Positions 13,799-22,825 of a stretch of DNA of 64,000 nt are shown here, one piece after another (position 1 is the stretch's first letter; every line of letters begins with the position of its first letter). This DNA is from Bacteroidales bacterium UBA1173. Lineage in GTDB: Bacteria > Bacteroidota > Bacteroidia > Bacteroidales > F082. The stretch covers positions 590 through 64,589 of the forward strand of contig DBYZ01000011.1 in NCBI GenBank assembly GCA_002311655.1, given 5' to 3'. The notes beneath the pieces are model-generated. The model saw nothing but the letters and a program-made list of their open reading frames with translations, searched no databases and was not told the DNA's origin. The position numbers were made by a program, and so were the translations under genes.

Positions 13799-15742
13799 TT
13801 AATATTCTACTTTCTGTTCGTCAGCCACCTGATTCTCAACCATCTTGACGAAATCAGCAACCGGCATCGAACCGAGGTCGCCAGTACCGCGCTTACGCAC
13901 TGATACCAAACCCTCGCCTTCTTCCTTCTCGCCCACGATGAGCATGTAAGGAATCTTCTTCAATTCGGCGTCACGGATCTTACGACCGATCTTCTCGCTT
14001 CTGTCGTCGAGCAACACTCTGACTTCAGAATTCTTCAGTGTCTCATACACCTTCTCTGCGTATTCCTGATATTTCTCAGAGATAGGCAGGATGATAGCCT
14101 GATCTGGAGCGAGCCACAACGGGAAGTCACCGGCGCAATGCTCGAGCAACACAGCCACGAAACGCTCCATAGAGCCGAATGGTGCTCTGTGAATCATCAC
14201 AGGACGGTGTTTCTCGTTGTCCTTGCCGATATATGTGAGGTCGAAACGCTCTGGCAAGTTGTAGTCAACCTGGATGGTACCAAGCTGCCAACGACGGCCT
14301 AGTGCGTCTTTCACCATGAAGTCCAACTTAGGACCGTAGAATGCAGCCTCGCCAGTCTCTTCTCTTGCCGGAAGGTTCTTCTCAGCGCATGCTTCCTTGA
14401 TGGCCTGTTCTGCTCTCTCCCAATTCTCGTCTGTACCGACGTATTTGGTTGTATTGTTAGGGTCACGTAGTGAAATCTGTGCCTCGAAGTTCTCGAATTT
14501 CAATGCCTTGAAGATGATTTCGATGATGTTCATCACGCGGAGGAACTCGTCTTTCACCTGGTCAGGACGGCAGAAGATGTGGGCGTCGTCTTGTGTGAAC
14601 GAACGTACACGTGTCAAGCCGTGCAACTCGCCACTCTGCTCGTAACGGTACACTGTACCGAACTCTGCCAAACGCAGTGGGAGGTCCTTGTATGAACGTG
14701 GCTGCCATCTGTAAATCATGCAGTGATGAGGGCAGTTCATCGGCTTCAGCAAATAAACCTCGCCTTCCTCAGGTGTGGTGATCGGCTGGAAGCTGTCCTT
14801 GCCGTAATGATCCCAGTGACCTGATGTCACGTAAAGATTCTTGTTTCCGATATGAGGGGTAATAACCTGCTCATAACCATAGTGTTTCTGAATCTTTGTG
14901 AGATATTCCTGAAGACGGTTACGCAAAGCTGTACCTCTTGGGAGCCACATCGGGAGACCTTTGCCAACCATGTCGGTGAACATGAAAAGCTCAAGCTCAC
15001 GGCCGAGTTTGCGGTGGTCACGTTTCTTTGCTTCCTCAAGAAGAACGAGGTAATCCTCCAGGTCTTTCTTCTTCGGGAATGTGATACCGTAGATACGTGT
15101 CAGCTGTTTACGGTTCTCGTCGCCACGCCAGTAAGCGCCAGCGATAGATGTCAGCTTCACAGCCTTGATGCATGATGTATCCGGGATGTGTGGTCCACGG
15201 CACAAATCAGTGAAAGTTCCTGATTTATAATATGTTATGGTACCGTCTTCAAGCTCGTTGATAAGCTCTACTTTGTACTCATCACCTTTCTCTGTGAAAT
15301 ATTTCAAAGCGTCGGCCTTGCACACGTCAACACGCTCAAATGCCTGTTTTTCCTTGGCAAGCTCGAGCATCTTGTTCTCAATCTTCACGAGGTCGTCCTC
15401 TGTCAATGTCATGTCGCCTGTGTCGATGTCATAATAGAAACCGTTCTCGATGGCAGGACCGATACCGAATTTCACGCCTTTGTACAACTGCTCGATAGCC
15501 TCTGCCATGAGGTGTGCCGAAGAGTGCCAAACTGTAGCTTTTCCCTCTGGGTCGTTCCATGTAAACAATTGAATATTAGCGTCTTCGTTAATTGGACGAA
15601 GAGCATCCCACATTTTGTCGTTCACCTTTGCCGACAACACGTTGCGAGCCAAGCCTTCACTGATGCTTTTGGCAATATCCATTGGCATTACGCCCGCTTC
15701 AAACTGTCTGACACCACCGTCAGGAAATGTAATATTTATCAT
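13799..15742 (-). CDS. thrS: Threonyl-tRNA synthetase
   Basis: Charges tRNA-Thr in the cytoplasm. The 647 residues have the full order: TGS domain (MINITFPDGGVRQFEAG), the editing domain with HSSAHLMAEA, and FTDLCRGPHIPDT. The class II catalytic core follows, with motif 2 region FRYEQSGELHGLTRVRSFTQ-like (RYEQSGELHGL) and zinc ligands in NCPHHC. The anticodon-binding domain closes the protein. The ATG at 15742 is chosen because it begins the TGS domain and follows a TAATTTTG box; upstream in-frame codons lie in the promoter. It is the first gene of the IF3-L35-L20 operon. Confidence 0.97.
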   Translation of the reverse strand: MINITFPDGGVRQFEAGVMPMDIAKSISEGLARNVLSAKVNDKMWDALRPINEDANIQLFTWNDPEGKATVWHSSAHLMAEAIEQLYKGVKFGIGPAIENGFYYDIDTGDMTLTEDDLVKIENKMLELAKEKQAFERVDVCKADALKYFTEKGDEYKVELINELEDGTITYYKSGTFTDLCRGPHIPDTSCIKAVKLTSIAGAYWRGDENRKQLTRIYGITFPKKKDLEDYLVLLEEAKKRDHRKLGRELELFMFTDMVGKGLPMWLPRGTALRNRLQEYLTKIQKHYGYEQVITPHIGNKNLYVTSGHWDHYGKDSFQPITTPEEGEVYLLKPMNCPHHCMIYRWQPRSYKDLPLRLAEFGTVYRYEQSGELHGLTRVRSFTQDDAHIFCRPDQVKDEFLRVMNIIEIIFKALKFENFEAQISLRDPNNTTKYVGTDENWERAEQAIKEACAEKNLPAREETGEAAFYGPKLDFMVKDALGRRWQLGTIQVDYNLPERFDLTYIGKDNEKHRPVMIHRAPFGSMERFVAVLLEHCAGDFPLWLAPDQAIILPISEKYQEYAEKVYETLKNSEVRVLLDDRSEKIGRKIRDAELKKIPYMLIVGEKEEGEGLVSVRKRGTGDLGSMPVADFVKMVENQVADEQKVEY

Positions 15743-15771
15743 ATCAAAATTATTTTCGCAAAAAAGCGCTG

Positions 15772-15779
15772 CAAAATTA
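15772..15779 (-). promoter_or_regulatory. -7 element TAATTTTG for the thrS operon
   Basis: Minus-strand TAnnTTTG, 29 bp upstream of the thrS ATG. Confidence 0.68.
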
Positions 15780-15821
15780 CAAAATTTTTTAACACGAAAT
15801 TCACTGATTATCAAAAATTTT

Positions 15822-17408
15822 TCAATCGATTTTAACCGTCTTCAAATTCAGCAAATTCACGGGGTTTCCGTTGAATCCCGACACCCTTTTGTTGACGAAT
15901 CGCAGCACCTCATCGTAAAACAGTATCACAACCGGTCCCTCGGTCATCATCAGCGAGTCCATTTCGTGGTAAATTTCGGCTCTTTTTTTCAAGTCGTTGG
16001 TGGAGATTGCGGTCTCGTAAAGCGCATCAAATCTACGGTTTGAATAATGGGTGTAGTTAGGACCTTTAGGAGCGAAATTTTCGGTCGTGAACAACGAGAG
16101 ATAATTTTCCGCGTCAGGATAGTCTGCAACCCACGACGAGCGGAAGAACGGCAAGCTGCATTGGGCGCGTTTCTCACGCAAAGCCGCCGGCATCATCTCC
16201 TCCACCTTGCATGCCAAGCCAACGTCGCTCACCGACGACTGCACAAACTTCGCCAAGTCGATGTAATCCTTTGTGGTATAAAGCTTTATCTCACTTCCTT
16301 GCAGGTTATATTTCTCGATAATCTCAAACGATTTCTGCTGGTTGAAAGCATATCCGATATGTCCCAAAGAATCATATCCCGGCAGTCCCGCAGGGATGAT
16401 TCCGCCGTTTCCAGGCGTCCCGATGCCGTTTCTCAAATAACGCAGCATCTTCTCCCTGTCAATGGAATAATTCACCGCCTGACGCAATGCCACAGCGCGT
16501 TCTTTATTATCTCTTTCCTCTTGAGTATCAATGTAAAACGACAGGTATTCAGTATTCAGATAAGGCTCCCGGATGAGGTAAAACTTGTCCTCATATTTGC
16601 TTCTTAAAAAGCCGTCCCGAGTTAGAAGCTCGTCCTTGTAACGCGCATCGACGCCCGACATGAAATCGGTTTTTCCTTTCACAAACTCCATGAAAGCCAC
16701 CTGCTTGTCGATGAGAAAACTCACCGAAACAGCGTCAAGATATGGCAAACGCTCACCGTTTTCAAACTCGAAATAATCAGGATTTTTGCGCATAACAAGG
16801 CGCACGCCTTCCTTCCAATATTGGAACTTAAAAGGACCCGTTCCCACAGGATGGCGACCGAAGTTCTCACCGTAGCACTCGACCGCTTCATGAGGCACCA
16901 CCGAGGCGTAAGTCATCGACAATATGCCTAAAAACGCAGGAAAAGCTTCTTTCAACTCGACTTGAATAACACTGTCATTCAATGCCTTAAACGAATCGAC
17001 ATTGCCGAAAATCCATGTTCCTGGCGAACTTAACTTCCTGTCTAGCAATCGGTTAAACGAAAATTCAAAATCCGATGCCACTACCCTTCTGCTCTTCCCG
17101 TTGAAACAGCTGTCGTTGTGGAAAAACACGTCGTCACGAAGCAAAAAAGTGTACGTTTTGCCGTCTTCGGAGATGTCCCAGCTCTTTGCCACGCTAGGCA
17201 CCACATTCATGTCATCATCAAAGGCTACGAGGCTGTTATACAATTGGTTACAAGCCCAGATATGCGGCTGGTCCTTGGCATAAATAGGGTCCAGCGACAG
17301 TATCCCCGCCGACTCGTTATACTTGAAAATCTTCAAGTTAGCGTCCGAGTCTTTTCTTCCGCATGAGGCGATAAGAATAACGAATAAAATAAATAATAAT
17401 TTTTTCAT
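15822..17408 (-). CDS. ABC transporter substrate-binding lipoprotein, family 5 (oligopeptide type)
   Basis: A 528-residue periplasmic binding protein of the SBP_bac_5 family (DppA/OppA/NikA-like), anchored by a lipoprotein signal with lipobox LIASC. Family blocks visible are SLDPIYAKDQPHIWACNQLY, VAKSWDISEDGKTYTF, FHND, VGTGPFKF and YWKEGVRLVMRKNPDYF. In the second lobe are LRQAVNYSIDREKML and GGIIPAGLPGYD. It would bind peptides or another oligomeric or metal-chelate ligand for import. No permease or ATPase genes are adjacent, so partners must be elsewhere. The 203-bp upstream gap is filled with dispersed repeats. Confidence 0.92.
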   Translation of the reverse strand: MKKLLFILFVILIASCGRKDSDANLKIFKYNESAGILSLDPIYAKDQPHIWACNQLYNSLVAFDDDMNVVPSVAKSWDISEDGKTYTFLLRDDVFFHNDSCFNGKSRRVVASDFEFSFNRLLDRKLSSPGTWIFGNVDSFKALNDSVIQVELKEAFPAFLGILSMTYASVVPHEAVECYGENFGRHPVGTGPFKFQYWKEGVRLVMRKNPDYFEFENGERLPYLDAVSVSFLIDKQVAFMEFVKGKTDFMSGVDARYKDELLTRDGFLRSKYEDKFYLIREPYLNTEYLSFYIDTQEERDNKERAVALRQAVNYSIDREKMLRYLRNGIGTPGNGGIIPAGLPGYDSLGHIGYAFNQQKSFEIIEKYNLQGSEIKLYTTKDYIDLAKFVQSSVSDVGLACKVEEMMPAALREKRAQCSLPFFRSSWVADYPDAENYLSLFTTENFAPKGPNYTHYSNRRFDALYETAISTNDLKKRAEIYHEMDSLMMTEGPVVILFYDEVLRFVNKRVSGFNGNPVNLLNLKTVKID

Positions 17409-17417
17409 TTTTTGCCA

Positions 17418-17565
17418 GAGATTTCTCGACTACACTTCGTTTCGCTCGAAATGACGTACTAACCTTGTCATTTCGACTGGACGTACATTCCCATCCGTCA
17501 TTTCGACTGGACGTACATTCCCATCCGTCATTTCGACTGGAGCGAAGCGGAATGGAGAAATCTCC
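17418..17565. repeat. TCATTTCGA dispersed repeat (family C), with a 30-bp tandem duplication
   Basis: Begins with an inverted copy ending CGAAATGAC (about 17418-17455). Then a 30-bp unit GTCATTTCGACTGGACGTAC... is repeated exactly at 17467-17496 and 17497-17526, with a third partial unit that runs into GGAGCGAAGCGGAATGGAGA. Other family copies are at 27544, 29891, 29963 and 50063. Confidence 0.85.
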
Positions 17566-17589
17566 TGCAAAAGTAATTAAAAATTTCCT

Positions 17590-17597
17590 TAATTTTG
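17590..17597 (+). promoter_or_regulatory. -7 element TAATTTTG
   Basis: Exact TAnnTTTG, 14 bp before the ATG at 17612. Confidence 0.68.
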
Positions 17598-17611
17598 CAA
17601 AAATTTTTGAC

Positions 17612-18163
17612 ATGCGCATTAAGAATATCAGAAGCGACCGCGGAGTCCTCGTTATCACCGACTATGGCGACAACACCATCATTGTGCCATTGAGCAACCG
17701 CGACAAGCTCCTGAGTTTCATGCGCTCCAACGCCACCAACGTGCCGCTCTTCCCGATGGAAGTGATTGACAGTCTTGCGAATGTCGCCTCGCACAAGGTC
17801 CAAATCAAGATTGAGGCAAAGAAACTCCTCACCGAGTGGCCTTATTTTGCCATCGACTTAAACTTCAGATATTCAAAGAGTTACGACATCTCATTCGAAG
17901 AGCCGTTTTTCAAGCTCTCCCACCCTCTCGACGACGGCACCGACTTCTTCCGCCTCGAATACGAGGAGATCGACAGCGACTTCGAGCCTAACGGTAAATA
18001 CCGTGGCGCCCACGCCCGCCGCTATCACCTTGATGAGATAATGGAAAGCCTGGAATATCTCGCAAAAGACACCCCAGACCTTCAAATTGAAGCAGTGATT
18101 CAGACTACTGCCGGAGAAGTTTATACTTCAGAAAAAATTTCCGTTAACAATATTACGATTTAA
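17612..18163 (+). CDS. Conserved-looking protein of unknown function, 183 residues
   Basis: I do not recognise the family. The protein is soluble and acidic, without signal or membrane segments. An N-terminal small domain (MRIKNIRSDRGVLVITDYGD, then NTIIVPLSNRDKLLSFMRS) is followed by segments rich in acidic and aromatic residues (FFRLEYEEIDSDFEPNGKY). The ATG at 17612 is used because the in-frame sequence upstream is translated repeat DNA and lies before the promoter. Codon use matches highly expressed core genes. It overlaps the end of lon by 11 bp, tail to tail. Confidence 0.75.
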   Translation: MRIKNIRSDRGVLVITDYGDNTIIVPLSNRDKLLSFMRSNATNVPLFPMEVIDSLANVASHKVQIKIEAKKLLTEWPYFAIDLNFRYSKSYDISFEEPFFKLSHPLDDGTDFFRLEYEEIDSDFEPNGKYRGAHARRYHLDEIMESLEYLAKDTPDLQIEAVIQTTAGEVYTSEKISVNNITI

Positions 18164-20648
18164 ATCCTGCCACCTTCTTGTGCGAATCCACCAGGAACTT
18201 ATTGTAATCCAATGAGTTAACCTCTTGCTCTTTCTCCAAGGCGAGATCCAAAACCTCGAGCATGTTGTCGACGAAATGGAACTGCAGGCCTTCTATGTAT
18301 TCCTTCTTGATGTCCATGAAGTCGCGCTCGTTGTCACGTGACAAAATGACATCTGTCACGTCGTTGCGCTTGGCAGCCAGCATCTTCTCCTGAATGCCTC
18401 CCACCGGCAACACCCTGCCACGAAGCGTGATTTCGCCTGTCATCGCGAGCTTGTCCTTGACACGACGCTGAGTGAACGCCGATGTCAGGGCTGTCAGCAT
18501 AGTGATACCCGCCGACGGTCCGTCTTTAGGCGTGGCACCCTCCGGAACATGAATGTGAACATTCCATTCCTCAAACACTATCGGATTGATTTTCAACTCG
18601 TTGGCATGTGCTTTGATAAATTCGTATGCTATCGTCGCTGACTCCTTCATCACGTCGCCAAGGTTGCCTGTCATGTTCAGCGCTCCCCTGCCCCTGCTCA
18701 AGCTGACTTCAATCGACAGAATCTCGCCGCCGACAGGTGTCCAAGCCAATCCGATGGCGACACCAGGCATGGTGTGTTTCACCTCTTCCTCATCGTGATG
18801 CATAGGCACGCCAAGGGCTTTCTTCAAATCGTCCTCGGTTACTTTCTTCTCATATTCGCCGCCAATAACTATAGCTTTCGCTTTCTTGCGAATCACATCG
18901 GCGATTTTGCGCTCAAGGTTACGCACTCCGGCTTCACGGGTGTAGTCGTCGATAATCTTATAGATGATGGCTTCAGAAAACACCACATCTCTCGACTTCA
19001 ACCCATGTTCCTTAAGCTGTTTCGGGATGAGATGGCGTTTTGCAATCTCGTATTTCTCCTCACGCAGATAGCCGTTCAAGTCAATGATTTCCATTCTGTC
19101 GCGCAAGGCTGGATGTATGGTCTGAAGGTTATTCGCCGTTGCGATGAACATCACCTTCGAGAGGTCGTAATCCAACTCCACGAAGTTATCGTTGAAGGTG
19201 TTATTCTGTTCAGGATCAAGGATTTCGAGCAATGCAGCCTGTGGGTCGCCGTTGATGTTGTTGCCGCTCACCTTGTCGATTTCATCGAGGATGAAAACAG
19301 GATTCGACGACTTCGCCTTTTTCAGATTCTGAATGATTCTGCCAGGCATAGCTCCGATGTATGTCTTACGGTGTCCGCGCAATTCAGATTCATCTCTTAC
19401 GCCGCCCAATGACATGCGTATGTATTTGCGTCCCAATGCTTTAGCTATCGACTTACCAAGCGAGGTCTTACCGACGCCAGGAGGTCCTACGAGGCACAAA
19501 ATCGGGGATTTCATGTCGTTTTTCAGCTTCAAAACCGCCAGATGCTCCACTATCCTATCCTTGATTTTCTCAAGTCCGAAATGGTCTTTGTCGAGCACTT
19601 TCTGTGCATGTTCGAGGTCAAAATTGTCCTTTGTATACTCATTCCAAGGCAACTCTACGAGAGTCTCAAGATAGTTATGCTGGACGCCATAGTCGGCTTG
19701 CTGCGGATTCATGCGCTGCATCTTCTGGAGCTCTTTTTCGAACACCTCCGCCACCTCCTTGCTCCATTTCTTCTTCGCAGCCTTTGCCTTCAAATCCTTA
19801 ACATCCTGCTCGTTAGGCGTACCGCCAAGCTCTTCCTGGATAGTCCTAAGTTGTTGATTAAGAAGATATTCACGCTGTTGCTTGTCGAGGTCCGTCTTCA
19901 CCTTGCTCTGAATCTGCTGTTTCAGGTCGACCATCTGCATCTCTTTGTTGAGGAACTTCAGAAGCTCGTTGGCAAACTTGGTTATATCGTTGATTTCCAA
20001 CAGTTTCTGGCGGTCTTCCATCTTTGCTACGAGGTTACTCGCAATGAAGTTGACCATAAACCAAGGGCTCTCAATGTTGCGGATGGCGAACGTGGCCTCA
20101 AACGGCACTGCTCCCGACTTCTGCACGATCTGCATCGCCATGTCCTTGATGCTCTGTATCAAAGCTTTGAACTGGCGGTCGCGTGGCACTGGTGAGTTAT
20201 CGCCAAACGGAGTGATTCTGCCTCTCAGATAAGGCTCAGTCTCTGTTATCTCCTCCAGTTTGAAACGGCGTTTTCCCTGAATGATGACCGTAGTGTTTCC
20301 ATCCGGCATCTCCAGTGTCTTCATGACCTGTGCGATAGTGCCAATCTCAAAGAGGTCAGCCTGCTGCGGTTCTTCCACCTTGGCGTCGCGCTGGGTTATG
20401 ACACCGATGTCCATACCTTTTTTATATGCGTCTTTCACAAGACGAATGGTCTTGTTTCTTCCCACAGTTATTGGGATGACCACGCCAGGAAACAGCACGG
20501 CATTACGCAGAGCCATGATAGGCAGCTCTTCCGGCAGTTGCGCGTCGATCATACGTTTCTCATCTTCCGGCGAAAACAATGGAATATATTCTGTATCAGC
20601 CTCAATGATGTCGCTGAGTATTATTTCTGGGTTGATTTTATTATCCAT
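18153..20648 (-). CDS. lon: ATP-dependent Lon protease
   Basis: A homo-oligomeric cytoplasmic AAA+ serine protease that degrades misfolded and regulatory proteins. The 831 residues include the LonN substrate domain (LPIMALRNAVLFPGVVIPIT near residue 40) and a coiled-coil region. The Walker A GPPGVGKTS is near 388, with Walker B VFILDEID after it. The protease domain has catalytic Ser in PKDGPSAGIT (about 711) and catalytic Lys in GGIQEKMLAAK (about 754). The 111-bp gap upstream contains the rpmE2 terminator and no clear -7 element. Heat-shock control cannot be judged from sequence. Confidence 0.97.
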   Translation of the reverse strand: MDNKINPEIILSDIIEADTEYIPLFSPEDEKRMIDAQLPEELPIMALRNAVLFPGVVIPITVGRNKTIRLVKDAYKKGMDIGVITQRDAKVEEPQQADLFEIGTIAQVMKTLEMPDGNTTVIIQGKRRFKLEEITETEPYLRGRITPFGDNSPVPRDRQFKALIQSIKDMAMQIVQKSGAVPFEATFAIRNIESPWFMVNFIASNLVAKMEDRQKLLEINDITKFANELLKFLNKEMQMVDLKQQIQSKVKTDLDKQQREYLLNQQLRTIQEELGGTPNEQDVKDLKAKAAKKKWSKEVAEVFEKELQKMQRMNPQQADYGVQHNYLETLVELPWNEYTKDNFDLEHAQKVLDKDHFGLEKIKDRIVEHLAVLKLKNDMKSPILCLVGPPGVGKTSLGKSIAKALGRKYIRMSLGGVRDESELRGHRKTYIGAMPGRIIQNLKKAKSSNPVFILDEIDKVSGNNINGDPQAALLEILDPEQNNTFNDNFVELDYDLSKVMFIATANNLQTIHPALRDRMEIIDLNGYLREEKYEIAKRHLIPKQLKEHGLKSRDVVFSEAIIYKIIDDYTREAGVRNLERKIADVIRKKAKAIVIGGEYEKKVTEDDLKKALGVPMHHDEEEVKHTMPGVAIGLAWTPVGGEILSIEVSLSRGRGALNMTGNLGDVMKESATIAYEFIKAHANELKINPIVFEEWNVHIHVPEGATPKDGPSAGITMLTALTSAFTQRRVKDKLAMTGEITLRGRVLPVGGIQEKMLAAKRNDVTDVILSRDNERDFMDIKKEYIEGLQFHFVDNMLEVLDLALEKEQEVNSLDYNKFLVDSHKKVAGFKS

Positions 20649-20688
20649 AAAAACGTTTTTTCAAAGCATGTCTATCAAAAATCGTGCC

Positions 20689-20719
20689 AAAAAAAGCCCT
20701 TGTCATTTCTGGCAAGGGC
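20689..20719 (-). terminator. Terminator of rpmE2
   Basis: Minus-strand GCCCTTG-10 nt-CAAGGGC hairpin followed by seven T. Confidence 0.88.
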
Positions 20720-20759
20720 AAAACTTCATTATGAAAAATTTAACAAACCTATTCTGGAA

Positions 20760-21026
20760 TTATTTTTTCTTAGCTTCCTGGAATTTTTTGTACTTGTTGT
20801 TGAATTTATCAACGCGACCTGCAGTGTCGACAAGTTTCATCTTACCAGTGTAGAATGGGTGTGAAGTGTTTGAAATCTCAAGTTTCACCAGTGGATACTC
20901 GTTACCGTCTTCCCAAACGATAGTTTCCTTTGTGTTGATGGTGGAACGTGACATAAAAGCGTGGTCGTTTGACATGTCTTTAAACACGACCAGTCTGTAA
21001 TTCTTTGGATGTATGTCTTTTTTCAT
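20760..21026 (-). CDS. rpmE2: 50S ribosomal protein L31 type B
   Basis: An 88-residue large-subunit protein. MKKDIHPKNYRLVVFKDMSN, then FMSRSTINTKETI and EISNTSHPFYTGKMKLVDTAGRV-type residues (SHPFYTGK, DTAGRVDKF) are diagnostic for L31. The zinc-binding cysteines of type A are absent, so it is type B. The ATG at 21026 is chosen over an upstream in-frame codon that lies before the TAATTTTG box. Confidence 0.96.
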   Translation of the reverse strand: MKKDIHPKNYRLVVFKDMSNDHAFMSRSTINTKETIVWEDGNEYPLVKLEISNTSHPFYTGKMKLVDTAGRVDKFNNKYKKFQEAKKK

Positions 21027-21056
21027 TGCTGTATAATTTTCTCTCAATTCGGACCG

Positions 21057-21064
21057 CAAAATTA
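21057..21064 (-). promoter_or_regulatory. -7 element TAATTTTG for rpmE2
   Basis: Minus-strand TAnnTTTG about 30 bp upstream of the L31 start. Confidence 0.65.
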
Positions 21065-21269
21065 CAACTTTTTTCAATACAAAAAATATTTTTCTGAAAA
21101 ATTTTTAAAAATTTTCTATCCGTTGATTTTCAACACATTATAATAATTGTAAAAATGACATCGTTTCAGCCGGCATCTTCATTTCAGGAAAAAATGTCAT
21201 AATTTCTGCCACTCACCCACTTCAAATCAACTTAGCCGGAAAAACAAAAAATATTTTTTTAAAATTTTG

Positions 21270-21301
21270 CTTGCTTTTTTAAAAAACATCATTTATTTTT
21301 G
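21270..21301 (+). promoter_or_regulatory. Promoter CTTG-N20-TATTTTTG
   Basis: CTTG at 21270-21273 and TATTTTTG at 21294-21301, upstream of the small gene at 21332. Confidence 0.7.
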
Positions 21302-21331
21302 CAGTGTCAAGTTACAAAGAAGGAGGAACTC

Positions 21332-21502
21332 ATGATTAAGATTGCTAAAGAACTGTACGAGTATGCGCTCATGCGCTATGAAGAGCTTTTCCTTTTGGCT
21401 GGCGGAGAGTCACCGACCAACAGCCGCGACGCCTTGGAAATGGCTGTTATGACGAGGATTGTGAACGAATATGAGGAGCAATATTTCCCAGCCATAGATT
21501 AA
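21332..21502 (+). CDS. Small 56-residue protein of unknown function
   Basis: I do not recognise it. It is short, helical and acidic: MIKIAKELYEYALMRYEELF, then a small loop LAGGESPTNSRDA and a second helix LEMAVMTRIVNEYEEQYFPA. A strong Shine-Dalgarno AGGAGG (21321-21326) lies 5 nt before the ATG, which is uncommon in this window and suggests efficient translation. It has its own promoter at 21270-21301. The helix-loop-helix pattern could be a small regulator or adaptor, but no family evidence is visible. Confidence 0.72.
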   Translation: MIKIAKELYEYALMRYEELFLLAGGESPTNSRDALEMAVMTRIVNEYEEQYFPAID

Positions 21503-21586
21503 CACCTTTATTTATTATTGATTATCAAGCCTTTCGCACCACATAAAAAGATTTTCATCTTTTGTGTTTTATATTATTTTATTTAC

Positions 21587-21594
21587 TAACTTTG
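21587..21594 (+). promoter_or_regulatory. -7 element TAACTTTG for the serC operon
   Basis: Exact TAnnTTTG, 49 bp before the serC ATG; a TTTG lies 22 bp upstream. Confidence 0.68.
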
Positions 21595-21643
21595 CAACGC
21601 TAAAAAATAGAATTCTAATTTAATTAACTTAAAATATAACGTA

Positions 21644-22741
21644 ATGAAACACAATTTCAATGCGGGACCATGCGTCCTTCCAAAAGAAGCCGTTGAATCA
21701 ACTATCAACGCAATTCGCAATTTCGACAACACAGGTATCGGTTTGATGGAGATTTCACACCGTACTCCAGGTTGGGAGCGTATTATGGAGGAAACACGTC
21801 AGTTATGGCGCGACATCCTCAATATTCCTGCAGAATATGAAGTCCTCTTCCTCGGTGGCGGCGCAAGCACACAGTTCTTCACAGTGCCAGCTAACCTTCT
21901 GAAGACAAAGGCAGCTTACCTCCAGACAGGTGTTTGGGCAAAGAAAGCAGCTAAAGAAGCTAAATTGTTCGGTAAAGTTGACATCGTCGCTTCATCAGAA
22001 GACAAGAACTACACATACATCCCGAAGGGCTACACCATCCCTACCGATGCTGACTACTTCCACATCACAACAAACAACACCATCTACGGTACAGAAATCC
22101 GCACCGATATGGATTGCCCAGTGACACTCGTTGCTGATATGTCATCAGACATCATGAGCCGTCCAGTCGACGTGAAGAAATACGGTCTCATCTACGGTGG
22201 CGCTCAGAAGAACGTCGGTCCTGCTGGCGTGACATTCGTCATCGTCCGTAAAGACCTCCTCGGCAACATCGGCGACCGTGCTTATATGAACCCACTTCCA
22301 ACAATGGTTGACTATAAGACACACGCTGCAGAAGAAGCAAAGAACGTCAGTATGTTCAACACACCTCCAGTACTTCCTATCTTCGTCATGCACGAGACAT
22401 TGAAGTGGTTAAAGGACACCATCGGCGGTGTCGAGGCTATGAACAAGCTCGCAGTCAAGAAGTCAAACCTCCTCTACGAAGAAATCGACCGCAACTCAAT
22501 GTTCGTCGGAACAGCAGAGAAAGACTCACGTTCAATCATGAACCACTGCTGGGTGATGGCTCCAGGTCGTGAGGACCTCCAGGACGCTTTCATGGCATTC
22601 GCAAAAGAACGCGGCATGGTCGGTATCAAGGGTCACCGTTCAGTCGGCGGCTTCCGCGCTTCATTATACAACGCCTGCCCAATCGAGTCAGTTGAGGCTC
22701 TCGTCCAGTGCATGCAAGATTTCGAAAAAGCTAACAAGTAA
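21644..22741 (+). CDS. serC: Phosphoserine aminotransferase
   Basis: A PLP enzyme converting 3-phosphohydroxypyruvate and glutamate to phosphoserine and 2-oxoglutarate, and also used in B6 synthesis in some bacteria. The 365 residues show NFNAGPCVLPKEAVE at the N terminus, the GGGASTQF phosphate loop, and MSSDIMSRPVDV. The PLP lysine is in YGGAQKNVGPAG. The C terminus has GIKGHRSVGGFRASLYNAC. It is followed by serA with 84 bp between, largely heptad repeats of family B. Codon use is strongly biased, like that of highly expressed genes. Confidence 0.97.
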   Translation: MKHNFNAGPCVLPKEAVESTINAIRNFDNTGIGLMEISHRTPGWERIMEETRQLWRDILNIPAEYEVLFLGGGASTQFFTVPANLLKTKAAYLQTGVWAKKAAKEAKLFGKVDIVASSEDKNYTYIPKGYTIPTDADYFHITTNNTIYGTEIRTDMDCPVTLVADMSSDIMSRPVDVKKYGLIYGGAQKNVGPAGVTFVIVRKDLLGNIGDRAYMNPLPTMVDYKTHAAEEAKNVSMFNTPPVLPIFVMHETLKWLKDTIGGVEAMNKLAVKKSNLLYEEIDRNSMFVGTAEKDSRSIMNHCWVMAPGREDLQDAFMAFAKERGMVGIKGHRSVGGFRASLYNACPIESVEALVQCMQDFEKANK

Positions 22742-22746
22742 AAATC

Positions 22747-22815
22747 AAGTTTGAAGTTTGAAGTTTGGAGTTTGAAGTTAAATTCAGCTCCAAACTTTGA
22801 ACATAAAACTCAAAA
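22747..22815. repeat. Heptad repeat family B, copy 1 (AGTTTGA units)
   Basis: Left block of 7-bp units AGTTTGA/AGTTTGG (22747-22779), then an opposed block starting CTCCAAACTTTGAAC (22788 on). It fills the serC-serA gap. Confidence 0.78.
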
Positions 22816-22825
22816 CCATAGAAAA

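Larger units (their letters stand above)
21027..21331. other. Divergent promoter region between rpmE2 and a 56-residue gene
   Basis: No gene is seen. It holds the minus-strand TAATTTTG box (21064-21057), a long AT-rich centre with a loose ATGACA...TGTCAT inverted pair (21155-21160, 21195-21200), and the plus-strand promoter at 21270-21301. Confidence 0.6.

Noticed and set aside
17465..17611. 49-residue N-terminal extension of the gene at 17612
   Set aside because: It is the translation of a 30-bp DNA repeat and lies upstream of the -7 element, so it is not part of the protein.
18774..20195. Long plus-strand open frames opposite lon
   Set aside because: They are antisense shadows of a clearly coding gene with no promoter or family signal of their own.
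22751..22825. 25-residue N-terminal extension of SerA
   Set aside because: It translates heptad repeat DNA; the conserved SerA sequence begins at 22826.
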